A stretch of DNA of 17,090 bases. Source: an uncultured Lachnospiraceae bacterium (GTDB lineage: Bacteria; Bacillota; Clostridia; Lachnospirales; Lachnospiraceae). Positions within the stretch are counted from its first letter, which is position 1, and each line of letters starts with the position of its first letter. Location: contig CAKRNI010000033.1 in assembly GCA_934370915.1 (NCBI GenBank), positions 1 to 17,090 of the forward strand, given 5' to 3'. The notes beneath the pieces were generated by a model, which saw nothing but the letters and a program-made list of their open reading frames with translations, was not told the DNA's origin and ran no database searches. Below are positions 1 to 7,472 of the stretch, one piece after another. A program made the position numbers and the translations under genes.

Positions 1-2
1 GG

Positions 3-11
3 TTATCCACA
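3..11 (+). promoter_or_regulatory. Perfect consensus DnaA-box-like 9-mer
   Basis: The 9-mer TTATCCACA is an exact match to the strong DnaA box consensus. It lies about 37 nt upstream of the -35 element of the rpsJ promoter. It is a single copy with no neighbouring box visible, so it is not an origin; it may be a DnaA-responsive site or chance. What lies upstream is outside the window. Confidence 0.3.
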
Positions 12-47
12 AATTGAAAAAACCCTTGAAAAATAAGCAAAAAAAGC

Positions 48-76
48 TTGATTTTTCGATTTCGATGTGTTATTCT
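48..76 (+). promoter_or_regulatory. Sigma-A type promoter of the S10 cluster
   Basis: TTGATT (48-53), a 17-nt spacer and TATTCT (71-76) match the vegetative promoter consensus at 4 of 6 and 4 of 6 positions with ideal spacing. Upstream are three A-tracts (17-22, 29-33, 39-45) about 11 nt apart, as expected for an UP element or bent DNA. Predicted start is near 82-84, giving a leader of about 230 nt before rpsJ. The motif GCTTGATTTT and a GTGTTAT around the -10 are shared with the alpha-cluster promoter at 13458-13486. Confidence 0.7.
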
Positions 77-83
77 TATCTGG

Positions 84-311
84 CTGTGACATGATAGCGT
101 TGAAGCGAGAGGTTGCTGCCTGAGAATGGCAGGTGTTCCGTGGAGCGAATGTCAAGTTAGGAAACTGGCGACAAGTCACTGTACCAAATTAACAGCTGCT
201 CAGGGTAAGGGGCAGTAACAACGTGTGAATCGGCATGATACACACGAGACCGTGTACAGTCACCGCTTGTCGTACTTCGTTCAAAAGTGCGAAAAGGAGG
301 CGACTTTTTTT
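84..311 (+). promoter_or_regulatory. Structured rpsJ (S10 cluster) 5' leader
   Basis: This roughly 230-nt untranslated stretch holds no convincing gene. Visible pairings are: GTTGCTGCC (112-120) with GGCAGTAAC (211-219), 9 bp with one G-U; a competing local CTGCC/GGCAG hairpin (116-120/128-132); AGTT/AACT around 155-166 with an AGGA loop flanked by GTC/GAC; CGTGTG (222-227) with CACACG (241-246), which competes with ACACG/CGTGT (242-246/251-255); CGTACTT (271-277) with AAGTGCG (285-291); and AAAAGT plus CG (283-291) with CG plus ACTTTT (301-308), whose loop carries the AGGAGG ribosome binding site and which is followed by a T-run. S10-cluster leaders are controlled by L4 in enterobacteria; this sequence does not visibly resemble that leader, so the regulator here is unknown. 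Confidence 0.55.
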
Positions 312-629
312 ATGGCAAGTCAGGTTATGAGAATCACATTAAAGGCTTACGACCATCAGCTGATCGATCAGTCCGCTGGTAAGATCATCGAGACAGTAAA
401 GAAAACAGGAGCACAGGTGAGTGGTCCGGTTCCGCTGCCGACAAAGAAAGAGGTTGTAACAATCTTAAGAGCTGTTCACAAGTACAAAGATTCCAGAGAG
501 CAGTTCGAGCAGAGAACTCATAAGAGACTCATCGATATCACAAGCCCGAGCCAGAAGACAGTAGATGCACTGTCCAGACTGGAAATGCCGGCTGGTGTTT
601 ATATCGACATCAAGATGAAAAATAAATAA
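312..629 (+). CDS. rpsJ: 30S ribosomal protein S10 (NusE)
   Basis: S10 sits in the head of the 30S subunit and also acts as NusE, the partner of NusB in transcription antitermination of rRNA operons. The product is 105 aa, the usual length, and opens with [19 protein letters not shown], followed by the conserved run ending in GPVPLPTKK and the HKRLIDI segment. The start at 312 is chosen because AGGAGG lies at 295-300, 11 nt upstream, and because the family begins there; an in-frame GTG at 225 would add 29 residues unlike S10. First gene of the S10 cluster, followed by an unusual 224-nt gap before rplC. Confidence 0.98.
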   Translation: MASQVMRITLKAYDHQLIDQSAGKIIETVKKTGAQVSGPVPLPTKKEVVTILRAVHKYKDSREQFEQRTHKRLIDITSPSQKTVDALSRLEMPAGVYIDIKMKNK

Positions 630-853
630 TTAAAGATATTTATTTTTCACGCTGCGAAACATGCAGCAAACATTAAAATTAGAAATCCTGAATGGTTCTG
701 ATATAAAAGCAACACTACTCATCCTGAAAGGGAATCAACATCATTACAAAATGTAATGTCATAGTGTTCCACCTATGTTGGGCTGCTCTAGGATGAACGC
801 ACAGAAAATTCTGTTTTGCGTTCCGCTGTAGATTAGTAACAGGAGGTAAAAAA
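630..853 (+). promoter_or_regulatory. Structured rpsJ-rplC intergenic region
   Basis: These 224 nt contain no gene. Hairpins seen: GCTGC/GCAGC (651-655/663-667); CATTAC/GTAATG (742-747/753-758, loop AAAAT); GAACGC/GCGTTC (795-800/818-823) enclosing ACAGA/TCTGT. Long-range pairings: AACACT (711-716) with AGTGTT (763-768); TCATCCT (719-725) with AGGATGA (790-796); CAACAT (736-741) with ATGTTG (775-780). The first crosses the other two, so the region forms either a pseudoknot or two alternative folds. The 8-mer ATCCTGAA is repeated at 685 and 721. No U-tract terminator is present. The AGGAGG ribosome binding site of rplC is at 841-846. Confidence 0.5.
679..707 (+). promoter_or_regulatory. Possible weak internal promoter before rplC
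   Basis: TTAGAA (679-684), a 17-nt spacer and TATAAA (702-707) give a fair -10 but a poor -35. If used, the transcript would begin near 713, essentially at the 5' edge of the structured block 711-823. AT-rich intergenic sequence can produce such matches by chance, so this is only a suggestion. Confidence 0.2.
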
Positions 854-1489
854 ATGAAGAAAGCGATTTTAGCTACAAAAGTCGGAATGACTCAGATCTT
901 CAACGATGAAGGCGTTCTTGTTCCGGTAACAGTTCTTCAGGCTGGTCCGTGTGTAGTAACACAGGTTAAGACAGAGGAGAACGATGGATACAAAGCTGTA
1001 CAGGTTGGCTTTGTTGATAAGAGAGAGAAACTTGTAAACAAGCCGGTAAAGGGTCACTTTGACAAGGCTGGCGTATCTTACAAGAGATTCGTTAGAGAGT
1101 TCCGTTTTGAGAATTCCGAAGAGTACAACGTAAAAGACGAAATCAAAGCTGATATCTTCGCTGCTGGCGATAAGGTAGATGCAACTGCTATCTCCAAAGG
1201 TAAAGGTTTCCAGGGCGCTATTAAGAGACTTGGACAGAGCAGAGGACCGATGGCTCATGGTTCTAAATTCCATCGTCATCAGGGTTCCAATGGTTCCGCA
1301 ACAACTCCGGGCCGCGTATTCAAGGGCAAAGGCATGCCGGGTCAGATGGGTAACAAGAAGATTACCACTCAGAACCTCGAGATTGTCAAGGTTGACGTTG
1401 AAAACAACCTGATCCTTGTTAAGGGTGCTGTACCGGGACCGAAGAAGTCCTTAGTAACATTAAAGGAAACAGTAAAGGCTTGCAAATAA
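854..1489 (+). CDS. rplC: 50S ribosomal protein L3
   Basis: L3 binds domain VI of 23S rRNA early in 50S assembly and sends a loop toward the peptidyl-transferase centre. The 211-aa product is full length. It shows the N-terminal signature [12 protein letters not shown], the [12 protein letters not shown] segment near residues 114-125, the conserved [13 protein letters not shown] loop at 135-147 and GKGMPGQMG near 158-166. The ATG follows AGGAGG by 7 nt. It lies after a 224-nt structured gap and 27 nt before rplD, so its translation may be set separately from rpsJ. Confidence 0.98.
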   Translation: MKKAILATKVGMTQIFNDEGVLVPVTVLQAGPCVVTQVKTEENDGYKAVQVGFVDKREKLVNKPVKGHFDKAGVSYKRFVREFRFENSEEYNVKDEIKADIFAAGDKVDATAISKGKGFQGAIKRLGQSRGPMAHGSKFHRHQGSNGSATTPGRVFKGKGMPGQMGNKKITTQNLEIVKVDVENNLILVKGAVPGPKKSLVTLKETVKACK

Positions 1490-1516
1490 GCTTTTACAGG
1501 AAAGGAGGAAACAGAA

Positions 1517-2137
1517 ATGGCAAACGTATCCGTATACAATATGGAAGGTAAAGAAGTTGGCACAATCGAGCTGAACGACGCTGTATTCGGCGTTGAAGTG
1601 AACGAGCATCTCGTACACATGGCTGTTGTTGCACAGCTTGCAAATAAACGTCAGGGAACACAGAAAGCAAAAACACGTTCTGAGGTTTCCGGTGGCGGCA
1701 GAAAGCCGTGGAGACAGAAAGGAACAGGTCATGCAAGACAGGGTTCCACAAGATCTCCGCAGTGGACAGGCGGCGGAATGGTATTCGCTCCGACTCCGAG
1801 AGATTACACAATCACTCTTAACAAGAAAGAGAAGAGAGCTGCTCTTAAGTCCGCTCTTACAAGCAGAGTAAACGAGAACAAGTTCGTTGTTGTTGACGAG
1901 TTAAAGTTTGACGAAGTTAAGACAAAGAACTTCAAGGCTGTTATGAACAACCTTAAAGTTTCCAAGGCTCTTGTTGTTCTTGCTGACAACGATCAGAACA
2001 CAGTTCTTTCTGCAAGAAACATTCCGGAAGTTAAGACTTCCCTTGTTAACACAATCAATGTATTCGACATTCTGAAATACAACACTGTAGTAGCTACCAA
2101 GGCTGCTGTAGCATCTATCGAGGAGGTATACGCATAA
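1517..2137 (+). CDS. rplD: 50S ribosomal protein L4
   Basis: L4 binds 23S rRNA domain I and extends a basic loop into the exit tunnel. The 206-aa product has the typical globular fold, with the tunnel loop recognisable at about residues 52-77 ([19 protein letters not shown] followed by HARQGS). In E. coli L4 is the autogenous repressor of the S10 operon; whether that holds here is not visible. The start has AAAGGAGGAA just upstream. Its TAA overlaps the ATG of rplW by one base (TAATG), which implies translational coupling. Confidence 0.98.
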   Translation: MANVSVYNMEGKEVGTIELNDAVFGVEVNEHLVHMAVVAQLANKRQGTQKAKTRSEVSGGGRKPWRQKGTGHARQGSTRSPQWTGGGMVFAPTPRDYTITLNKKEKRAALKSALTSRVNENKFVVVDELKFDEVKTKNFKAVMNNLKVSKALVVLADNDQNTVLSARNIPEVKTSLVNTINVFDILKYNTVVATKAAVASIEEVYA

Positions 2138-2436
2138 TGGCAAACGTACAGTACTACGACGTAATCCTCAAACCGGTTGTAACTGAGAAGAGCATGAACG
2201 CTATGAGCGAGAAGAAATATACATTCCTCGTACATCCGGAAGCAAACAAGACCATGATCAAAGAAGCTGTTGAGAAGATGTTCCCGGGCACAAAGGTCGA
2301 GAGCGTAAACACAATGAACGCTGACGGTAAGAACCGCAGACGTGGTATGGTAGTTGGTAAGACTGCTAAGACCAAGAAAGCAATCGTTAAGCTCACAGCA
2401 GACAGCAAAGACATCGAGATCTTCCAGGGTCTGTAA
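2137..2436 (+). CDS. rplW: 50S ribosomal protein L23
   Basis: L23 lies at the tunnel exit of the 50S subunit and is the docking site for trigger factor and the signal recognition particle. The product is 99 aa, normal for the family, with the start [18 protein letters not shown] and the central stretch ending [17 protein letters not shown]. It starts inside the stop codon of rplD (TAATG overlap) and is followed by a 75-nt gap with two hairpins before rplB. Confidence 0.97.
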   Translation: MANVQYYDVILKPVVTEKSMNAMSEKKYTFLVHPEANKTMIKEAVEKMFPGTKVESVNTMNADGKNRRRGMVVGKTAKTKKAIVKLTADSKDIEIFQGL

Positions 2437-2449
2437 TTTTTGAAACTAT

Positions 2450-2497
2450 GCGGCAACCAAAGCCGCGATACGAAAAATAGAAACGCCAGAAGGCGTT
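2450..2497 (+). promoter_or_regulatory. Two hairpins in the rplW-rplB gap
   Basis: GCGGC (2450-2454) pairs with GCCGC (2462-2466) across a 7-nt loop, and AACGCC (2482-2487) pairs perfectly with GGCGTT (2492-2497) across the tetraloop AGAA. The second stem ends 3 nt before the AAAGGAG of rplB. Neither is followed by a U-run, so they are more likely processing, stability or translation-control elements than terminators. Confidence 0.45.
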
Positions 2498-2511
2498 GAA
2501 AGGAGTCAGAA

Positions 2512-3357
2512 ATGGGAATCAAAACCTATAACCCATATACACCTTCCAGAAGAAATATGACAGGTTCTGATTTCTCCGAGATCACAAAGACAACTCCGGA
2601 GAAGTCCTTAGTAGTTTCTTTAAAGAAGAACGCTGGTCGTAACAACCAGGGTAAGATCACCGTTAGACATCAGGGCGGTGGAAATAGACAGAAATACAGA
2701 ATCGTTGACTTCAAGAGAAATTCCAAAGATGGAATTCAGGCAACTGTAATCGGTATCGAGTACGATCCGAACAGAAGCGCTAACATCGCATTAATCTGCT
2801 ACGCAGATGGTGAGAAGTCCTATATCCTTGCACCGCAGGGCCTTACAAACGGCATGAAGGTTATGAGCGGCGAGCACGCAGAGGCTAAGGTCGGCAACTG
2901 CTTACCGTTATCCTTAATTCCGGTTGGTGCACAGGTTCACAATATTGAGCTTTTCCCGGGCAAGGGCGGCCAGATGGTTCGTTCCGCAGGAAACGCTGCA
3001 CAGTTAATGGCTAAAGAAGGAAAGTACGCTACACTTCGTTTACCGTCCGGCGAGATGAGAATGGTTCCGATCGAGTGCCGCGCAACAATCGGTGTTGTAG
3101 GCAACGGCGACCACAACCTTGTTAAGATTGGTAAAGCAGGTAGAAAACGTCACATGGGTATCCGCCCGACAGTCCGTGGTTCCGTTATGAACCCGAATGA
3201 CCATCCGCATGGTGGTGGTGAAGGTAAGACTGGTATCGGCCGTCCGGGTCCGTGCACACCGTGGGGCAAGCCTGCTCTTGGTCTTAAGACTAGAAAGAAA
3301 AACAAACAGTCTAACAAGTTAATCGTAAGAAGAAGAAATGGTAAGGCGATTTCATAA
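2512..3357 (+). CDS. rplB: 50S ribosomal protein L2
   Basis: L2 is one of the most conserved 50S proteins, needed for subunit association and for the peptidyl-transferase region. The 281-aa product is full length, with the N-terminal RNA-binding part and the C-terminal signature [17 protein letters not shown]; His231 and His233 in that motif include the counterpart of the functionally important E. coli His229. The C-terminus is a basic tail rich in Lys/Arg. AAAGGAG lies 7 nt upstream of the ATG. rpsS follows after 18 nt. Confidence 0.98.
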   Translation: MGIKTYNPYTPSRRNMTGSDFSEITKTTPEKSLVVSLKKNAGRNNQGKITVRHQGGGNRQKYRIVDFKRNSKDGIQATVIGIEYDPNRSANIALICYADGEKSYILAPQGLTNGMKVMSGEHAEAKVGNCLPLSLIPVGAQVHNIELFPGKGGQMVRSAGNAAQLMAKEGKYATLRLPSGEMRMVPIECRATIGVVGNGDHNLVKIGKAGRKRHMGIRPTVRGSVMNPNDHPHGGGEGKTGIGRPGPCTPWGKPALGLKTRKKNKQSNKLIVRRRNGKAIS

Positions 3358-3375
3358 TCGATAGGAGGTAAAACG

Positions 3376-3657
3376 ATGGCTCGTTCACTTAAAAAAGGAC
3401 CATTTGCAGACGCTAGCTTACTGAAGAAGGTAGACGCTATGAACGAGGCAGGACAGAAACAGGTTATCAAGACCTGGTCCCGCCGTTCTACAATCTTCCC
3501 GCAGATGGTTGGTCATACAATCGCAGTACATGACGGCAGAAAGCATGTACCGGTATACGTAACAGAGGATATGGTTGGTCACAAACTTGGTGAGTTCGTT
3601 GCTACAAGAACTTACAGAGGCCACGGCAAAGACGAGAAAAAGTCCGGACGTAAATAA
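3376..3657 (+). CDS. rpsS: 30S ribosomal protein S19
   Basis: S19 binds the head of the 30S subunit next to S13 and contacts the A-site region and intersubunit bridge. The 93-aa product matches the family from [10 protein letters not shown] through [19 protein letters not shown] to the C-terminal [10 protein letters not shown]. The ATG is preceded by AGGAGG at 3363-3368. The gene ends in a tandem TAATAG stop. Gaps to rplB and rplV are 18 and 29 nt. Confidence 0.98.
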   Translation: MARSLKKGPFADASLLKKVDAMNEAGQKQVIKTWSRRSTIFPQMVGHTIAVHDGRKHVPVYVTEDMVGHKLGEFVATRTYRGHGKDEKKSGRK

Positions 3658-3686
3658 TAGATACGCTTTGAAAGGAGGTTCCAGTA

Positions 3687-4073
3687 ATGGCTAAGGGACA
3701 TAGAAGTCAGATTAAGAGAGAGAGAAATGCCCAGAAGGATACAAGACCGTCTGCAAAGCTGTCTTACGCAAGAGTATCCGTTCAGAAGGCTTGTTTCGTA
3801 TTAGATGCCATCAGAGGCAAAGATGTTCAGACAGCACTTGGTATTGTAACTTACAATCCTAGATATGCTTCCAGCTTAATCGAGAAATTATTAAAATCTG
3901 CAATCGCGAATGCTGAGAACAACAACGGCATGAACGCAGAGAACCTGTATGTGGAGGAGTGCTACGCATCTCAGGGACCGATTATGAAGAGAGTAAAACC
4001 GAGAGCACAGGGCAGAGCTTACAGAATCGAAAAGAGAATGAGCCACATCACCATCGTGCTGAACGAGAAATAA
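3687..4073 (+). CDS. rplV: 50S ribosomal protein L22
   Basis: L22 touches all domains of 23S rRNA and lines the exit tunnel with a long beta-hairpin, the site of macrolide-resistance mutations. The product is 128 aa with a slightly extended basic N-terminus (MAKGHRSQIKRERNAQKD), the helical core and the C-terminal hairpin KPRAQGRAYRIEKRMSHI at about residues 104-121. AAGGAGGT precedes the start. It ends in a tandem TAATAG and the AGGAGG of rpsC overlaps that second stop. Confidence 0.97.
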   Translation: MAKGHRSQIKRERNAQKDTRPSAKLSYARVSVQKACFVLDAIRGKDVQTALGIVTYNPRYASSLIEKLLKSAIANAENNNGMNAENLYVEECYASQGPIMKRVKPRAQGRAYRIEKRMSHITIVLNEK

Positions 4074-4085
4074 TAGGAGGCAGTT

Positions 4086-4742
4086 ATGGGACAGAAAGTT
4101 AATCCACACGGCATGAGAGTCGGCGTTATCAAAGACTGGGATTCCAGATGGTACGCTGAAGCTGATTTCGCTGACAACCTCATCGAGGATCACAAAATCA
4201 GAACTTACCTTAAGAAGAGATTATACAGCGCTGGCGTTTCCAAAATCGAGATCGAGCGCGCATCTGATAGAGTTAAAATTATCGTTTTCACAGCAAAACC
4301 GGGCGTAGTTATCGGTAAGGGCGGATCTGAGATCGAGAAGGTCAAAGCTGAAGTTCAGAAGATGACTGCTAAGAAGGTATTTGTAGACATCAAGGAAGTT
4401 AAGAGACCGGACCGTGAAGCTCAGCTTGTTGCAGAGTCCATCGCTCAGCAGCTTGAGAACCGTGTTTCCTTCCGTCGTGCTATGAAGTCCACAATGTCCA
4501 GATCCATGAAGGCTGGCGTTCTTGGTATCAAGACAGCTGTTGGCGGACGTCTTGGCGGTGCTGATATCGCACGTACAGAGTTTTACAGCGAGGGTACAAT
4601 CCCGCTTCAGACATTAAGAGCAGATATTGACTATGGTTTCGCAGAGGCAGATACAACTTACGGCAAGCTTGGCGTTAAAGTTTGGATCTACAAAGGCGAG
4701 GTTCTTCCGACTAAGGGAAATAAGGAAGGGAGCGATAAATAA
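4086..4742 (+). CDS. rpsC: 30S ribosomal protein S3
   Basis: S3 forms part of the mRNA entry channel and of the ribosomal helicase activity with S4 and S5. The 218-aa product has the N-terminal [20 protein letters not shown], a KH domain with the GKGG loop at residues 77-80, and the C-terminal domain with [13 protein letters not shown]. The AGGAGG lies 8 nt upstream of the ATG. Its TAA overlaps the rplP ATG by one base, indicating coupled translation. Confidence 0.98.
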   Translation: MGQKVNPHGMRVGVIKDWDSRWYAEADFADNLIEDHKIRTYLKKRLYSAGVSKIEIERASDRVKIIVFTAKPGVVIGKGGSEIEKVKAEVQKMTAKKVFVDIKEVKRPDREAQLVAESIAQQLENRVSFRRAMKSTMSRSMKAGVLGIKTAVGGRLGGADIARTEFYSEGTIPLQTLRADIDYGFAEADTTYGKLGVKVWIYKGEVLPTKGNKEGSDK

Positions 4743-5179
4743 TGTTAATGCCGAAAAGAGTAAAGCGCCGCAAACAGTTCCGTGGAACTATGGCCGGTAA
4801 AGCTTTAAGAGGAAATACAATCTCCAACGGTGAATATGGCCTTGTTGCCCTTGAGCCGTGCTGGATCAAATCTAATCAGATCGAGGCAGCCCGTGTTGCC
4901 ATGACTCGTTACATCAAACGTGGTGGTAAAGTTTGGATCAAGATCTTCCCGGACAAACCGGTAACAGCTAAACCGGCTGAGACTCGTATGGGTTCCGGTA
5001 AGGGCGCTCTTGAGTACTGGGTAGCAGTAGTTAAACCGGGCCGTGTTATGTTCGAAATCGCTGGCGTTCCGGAGGAAACAGCAAAGGAAGCTCTTCGTCT
5101 TGCTATGCACAAACTCCCGTGTAAGTGTAAAATTGCTTCCAAGGCAGATTTAGAAGGCGGTGATAACAGTGAAAACTAA
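4742..5179 (+). CDS. rplP: 50S ribosomal protein L16
   Basis: L16 shapes the A-site tRNA binding region of the 50S subunit. The 145-aa product begins [17 protein letters not shown], as in other Firmicutes, so the start at the one-base overlap with rpsC is preferred over the ATG two codons later. The conserved TRMGSGKG lies at 81-88; Arg82 corresponds to the residue hydroxylated in E. coli. The C-terminal 10 nt overlap the beginning of rpmC, so the pair is probably translationally coupled. Confidence 0.97.
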   Translation: MLMPKRVKRRKQFRGTMAGKALRGNTISNGEYGLVALEPCWIKSNQIEAARVAMTRYIKRGGKVWIKIFPDKPVTAKPAETRMGSGKGALEYWVAVVKPGRVMFEIAGVPEETAKEALRLAMHKLPCKCKIASKADLEGGDNSEN

Positions 5180-5378
5180 TAAGTATGTAGAAGAATTAAA
5201 AGCGAAAACCGCTGCAGAGTTAAATGAAGAATTAGTTGCAGCAAAGAAGGAGCTCTTCAACCTGAGATTCCAGAACGCAACCAACCAGTTAGATAACACA
5301 AGCAGAATCAAAGAGGTTCGCAAGAACATCGCAAGAATTCAGACTGTTATCACAGAGAAGGCAAGAGTTGCTAACTAA
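5169..5378 (+). CDS. rpmC: 50S ribosomal protein L29
   Basis: L29 is a small helical protein near the tunnel exit, next to L23. The product is 69 aa, a two-helix protein with the signature [20 protein letters not shown] and a following [10 protein letters not shown]. The GTG at 5169 is chosen over an in-frame GTG at 5160 because AAGGCGG (5154-5160) sits 8 nt upstream and the family typically starts MKxxK; the first 11 nt overlap the end of rplP. A 108-nt structured gap follows. Confidence 0.95.
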   Translation: MKTNKYVEELKAKTAAELNEELVAAKKELFNLRFQNATNQLDNTSRIKEVRKNIARIQTVITEKARVAN

Positions 5379-5384
5379 TCCCGT

Positions 5385-5459
5385 ATCGGTGAAGAACCCC
5401 CAAGGCATACTTGCGGGTTGATTAGTTGTCATTATGACACACGCCGATGCGTGTAACAA
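5385..5459 (+). promoter_or_regulatory. Structured rpmC-rpsQ intergenic RNA
   Basis: Hairpin 1 is AACCC-C-CAAG / CTTG-C-GGGTT (5395-5404/5410-5419) with a single C-C mismatch and loop GCATA. Hairpin 2 is GTCA/TGAC (5428-5431/5435-5438). Hairpin 3, ACACGC/GCGTGT (5439-5444/5449-5454) with loop CGAT, directly abuts hairpin 2 and could stack on it. ATCGG (5385-5389) is complementary to CCGAT (5444-5448), which is the loop of hairpin 3, so an upstream-to-loop pseudoknot is possible. No U-tract follows. Confidence 0.45.
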
Positions 5460-5486
5460 ATCGATTTTGAAAGGAGATTATCCGTC

Positions 5487-5741
5487 GTGGAAAGAAATCT
5501 TAGAAAAACACGTACTGGTAAGGTAGTTAGCAACAAGATGGACAAGACAATCGTCGTTGCTATCGAGAACCACGTAAAACATCCGTTAATCGGAAAGATC
5601 GTTAAAAAGACATATAAATTAAAAGCTCATGATGAGAAGAATGAGTGCAATATCGGCGATACAGTTAAAGTGATGGAGACAAGACCGTTATCCAAGGATA
5701 AGAGATGGAGACTTGTTGAAATCGTCGAGAAAGCAAGATAA
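5487..5741 (+). CDS. rpsQ: 30S ribosomal protein S17
   Basis: S17 is an OB-fold primary binder of 16S rRNA in the 30S body. The 84-aa product carries the family core [20 protein letters not shown], then [19 protein letters not shown] and the [20 protein letters not shown] motif. It starts with GTG at 5487 ([13 protein letters not shown]); AAAGGAG is at 5470-5475, spaced about 11 nt. It follows a 108-nt structured gap and precedes rplN by 25 nt. Confidence 0.97.
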   Translation: MERNLRKTRTGKVVSNKMDKTIVVAIENHVKHPLIGKIVKKTYKLKAHDEKNECNIGDTVKVMETRPLSKDKRWRLVEIVEKAR

Positions 5742-5766
5742 TTGATTCGAGGAAGGAGTATCAGGC

Positions 5767-6135
5767 ATGATTCAGCAGGAATCCAGATTAAAGGTTGCCG
5801 ATAATACAGGTGCAAGAGAACTGCTTTGTATCCGCGTTATGGGCGGTTCTACAAGAAGATATGCTAACATCGGTGATGTGATCGTAGCCTCCGTTAAAGA
5901 AGCAACACCAGGCGGCGTTGTTAAGAAGGGCGATGTAGTCAAAGCCGTTGTAGTTCGTTCTGTAAAAGGCGCACGTCGTAAAGACGGTTCTTATATTAAA
6001 TTTGATGAGAACGCAGCAGTTATCATCAAAGATGACAAGACTCCAAAAGGAACCCGTATTTTTGGGCCGGTTGCAAGAGAGCTTCGTGAGAAACAGTTCA
6101 TGAAGATCGTATCTCTGGCTCCGGAAGTATTATAA
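5767..6135 (+). CDS. rplN: 50S ribosomal protein L14
   Basis: L14 is a universally conserved 50S protein that forms intersubunit bridges and is the target of the silencing factor RsfS. The product is exactly the usual 122 aa, with [19 protein letters not shown] at the start, [20 protein letters not shown] in the middle and the C-terminal [23 protein letters not shown] split across the last 23 residues. AAGGAGTA precedes the ATG. rplX follows after 14 nt. Confidence 0.98.
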   Translation: MIQQESRLKVADNTGARELLCIRVMGGSTRRYANIGDVIVASVKEATPGGVVKKGDVVKAVVVRSVKGARRKDGSYIKFDENAAVIIKDDKTPKGTRIFGPVARELREKQFMKIVSLAPEVL

Positions 6136-6149
6136 GGAGGTGCCAGGTA

Positions 6150-6455
6150 ATGCATAAAATCAAAAAAGATGATATGGTAAAGATCATCGCAGGTAAAGAT
6201 AAAGATAAAACCGGTAAGGTTCTGAGCGTAGACACCAAGAAGAACGAAGTTGTCGTTGAAGGCTGCAACATGGTAACAAAGCATACCAAACCGAGCCAGA
6301 CAAACCAGAATGGCGGAATCGTTCATCAGGAAGCTCCGATCGACATCTCCAACGTAATGCTGTTCGTTGACGGAAAAGCTACAAGAGTTGGTTTCGAAGT
6401 TAAAGACGGTAAGAAAGTCCGCGTTGCTAAGGCAACCGGTAAAGTAATTGACTAA
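6150..6455 (+). CDS. rplX: 50S ribosomal protein L24
   Basis: L24 is an assembly-initiator protein of the 50S subunit that binds domain I of 23S rRNA. The 101-aa product begins with a KOW motif at about residues 4-31 ([20 protein letters not shown]), followed by [18 protein letters not shown], typical of the family. AAGGAGGTG lies upstream of the ATG. The gene ends in tandem TAATAG and is 23 nt from rplE. Confidence 0.97.
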   Translation: MHKIKKDDMVKIIAGKDKDKTGKVLSVDTKKNEVVVEGCNMVTKHTKPSQTNQNGGIVHQEAPIDISNVMLFVDGKATRVGFEVKDGKKVRVAKATGKVID

Positions 6456-6478
6456 TAGCAGAGAGGAGGAAACACAAG

Positions 6479-7018
6479 TTGGCTAGATTAAAAGAAATGT
6501 ACCAGAACGAGATCGTTGAAGCAATGATCAAGAAATTTGGTTATAAGAATATCATGGAAGTGCCGAAGCTCGATAAGATCGTTATCAACATGGGCGTAGG
6601 CGAAGCAAAAGACAACGCGAAAGTCCTTGACTCTGCAGTTCGTGACCTTGAGATCATCACAGGTCAGAAGGCAGTTCTTACAAAGGCTAAGAAGTCTGTC
6701 GCAAACTTCAAACTCAGAGAGGGCATGGCTATTGGATGCAAAGTTACTCTTCGCGGCGAGAAGATGTATGAGTTCGCTGATCGTCTGATCAACCTCGCTC
6801 TTCCGCGTGTACGTGACTTCCGCGGCGTTAACGCTAACGCATTCGACGGCAGAGGTAACTACGCACTCGGCATCAAGGAACAGTTAATTTTCCCGGAAAT
6901 TGAATATGATAAAGTTGACAAGGTTAGAGGTATGGACATCATCTTCGTTACAACCGCTAAGACTGACGAGGAAGCTCGTGAACTGTTAACATTATTCAAC
7001 ATGCCGTTTGCAAAGTAA
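6479..7018 (+). CDS. rplE: 50S ribosomal protein L5
   Basis: L5 binds 5S rRNA with L18 and contacts P-site tRNA. The 179-aa product is standard length, with [20 protein letters not shown], the [14 protein letters not shown] segment and the tail [18 protein letters not shown]. It starts with TTG at 6479, supported by AGGAGG (6465-6470) 8 nt upstream and by alignment of the N-terminus with the family. TTG starts are rare among the genes here. Type-Z S14 follows after 16 nt, the usual order in Firmicutes. Confidence 0.97.
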   Translation: MARLKEMYQNEIVEAMIKKFGYKNIMEVPKLDKIVINMGVGEAKDNAKVLDSAVRDLEIITGQKAVLTKAKKSVANFKLREGMAIGCKVTLRGEKMYEFADRLINLALPRVRDFRGVNANAFDGRGNYALGIKEQLIFPEIEYDKVDKVRGMDIIFVTTAKTDEEARELLTLFNMPFAK

Positions 7019-7034
7019 TTAGGAGGATTTATCC

Positions 7035-7220
7035 ATGGCTAAAACTTCAATGAAGATTAAACAGCAGCGTCCGGCAAAGTTCTCCACAAGAGAATACAAC
7101 CGCTGCAGAATCTGTGGTCGTCCACATGCATATCTGAGAAAATATGGCATTTGCCGTATCTGCTTCCGTGAGCTCGCTTACAAGGGCGAGATCCCGGGCG
7201 TAAAGAAGGCAAGCTGGTAG
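7035..7220 (+). CDS. rpsZ: 30S ribosomal protein S14, zinc type
   Basis: S14 is a late-assembling head protein of the 30S subunit. This is the 61-aa zinc-binding form (S14 type Z), with ligands Cys24, Cys27, Cys40 and Cys43 in CRICGRP and CRICFRE, and the conserved end [11 protein letters not shown]. Zinc-free paralogues are longer and lack these cysteines. AGGAGG at 7021-7026 sits 8 nt before the ATG. It is followed by the longest internal gap of the cluster (252 nt). Confidence 0.98.
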   Translation: MAKTSMKIKQQRPAKFSTREYNRCRICGRPHAYLRKYGICRICFRELAYKGEIPGVKKASW

Positions 7221-7472
7221 GATTTAGCTGCTTAGATAAGCGTCAGAAGTCAGGTGGGACGAGCGTGTTTCCCCGCCTGACCGTGCAGAGAAGCGCTTAA
7301 ACAGGCTGACTGGTCCCGTTCTTCGACCACAGGGAAAAGAACTTCCCTATACATCGTAACAACGCCTATACGGAAAACATGTTTTCCCCAGGCCGAACAA
7401 CACTCCTGTGCAGCGCGAATGATTCGCGAACCACAGTGATAAACCAACAATCCATTAGGAGGAAATATAATC
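7221..7472 (+). promoter_or_regulatory. Highly structured rpsZ-rpsH intergenic RNA
   Basis: This 252-nt gap has no gene but several inverted repeats. TAAGCG (7237-7242) pairs with CGCTTA (7294-7299) and encloses GTCAGGTGGG/CCCGCCTGAC (7249-7258/7272-7281, 10 bp with one U-G). Next come TGGTC/GACCA (7311-7315/7325-7329) and AGGGAA/TTCCCT (7331-7336/7343-7348), whose loops contain the perfectly complementary GTTCTT (7318-7323) and AAGAAC (7337-7342). Then GCCT..GGAAAA-CATG-TTTTCC..AGGC (7364-7393), containing a perfect 16-nt palindrome (7372-7387), and CGCGAA-TGA-TTCGCG (7414-7428) nested in CAC/GTG and TGTG/CACA pairs (7401-7438). AGGAGG of rpsH is at 7457-7462. No terminator U-run is seen. 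Confidence 0.55.

Noticed and set aside
225..311. N-terminal extension of rpsJ from a GTG at 225
   Set aside because: The 29 extra residues do not resemble S10, have no ribosome binding site, and overlap the structured leader; AGGAGG at 295-300 supports the start at 312.
7372..7387. Palindrome GGAAAACATGTTTTCC as a DNA operator
   Set aside because: A protein operator inside an operon gap is possible, but the neighbouring inverted repeats make an RNA hairpin the simpler reading; kept as part of the rpsH leader.
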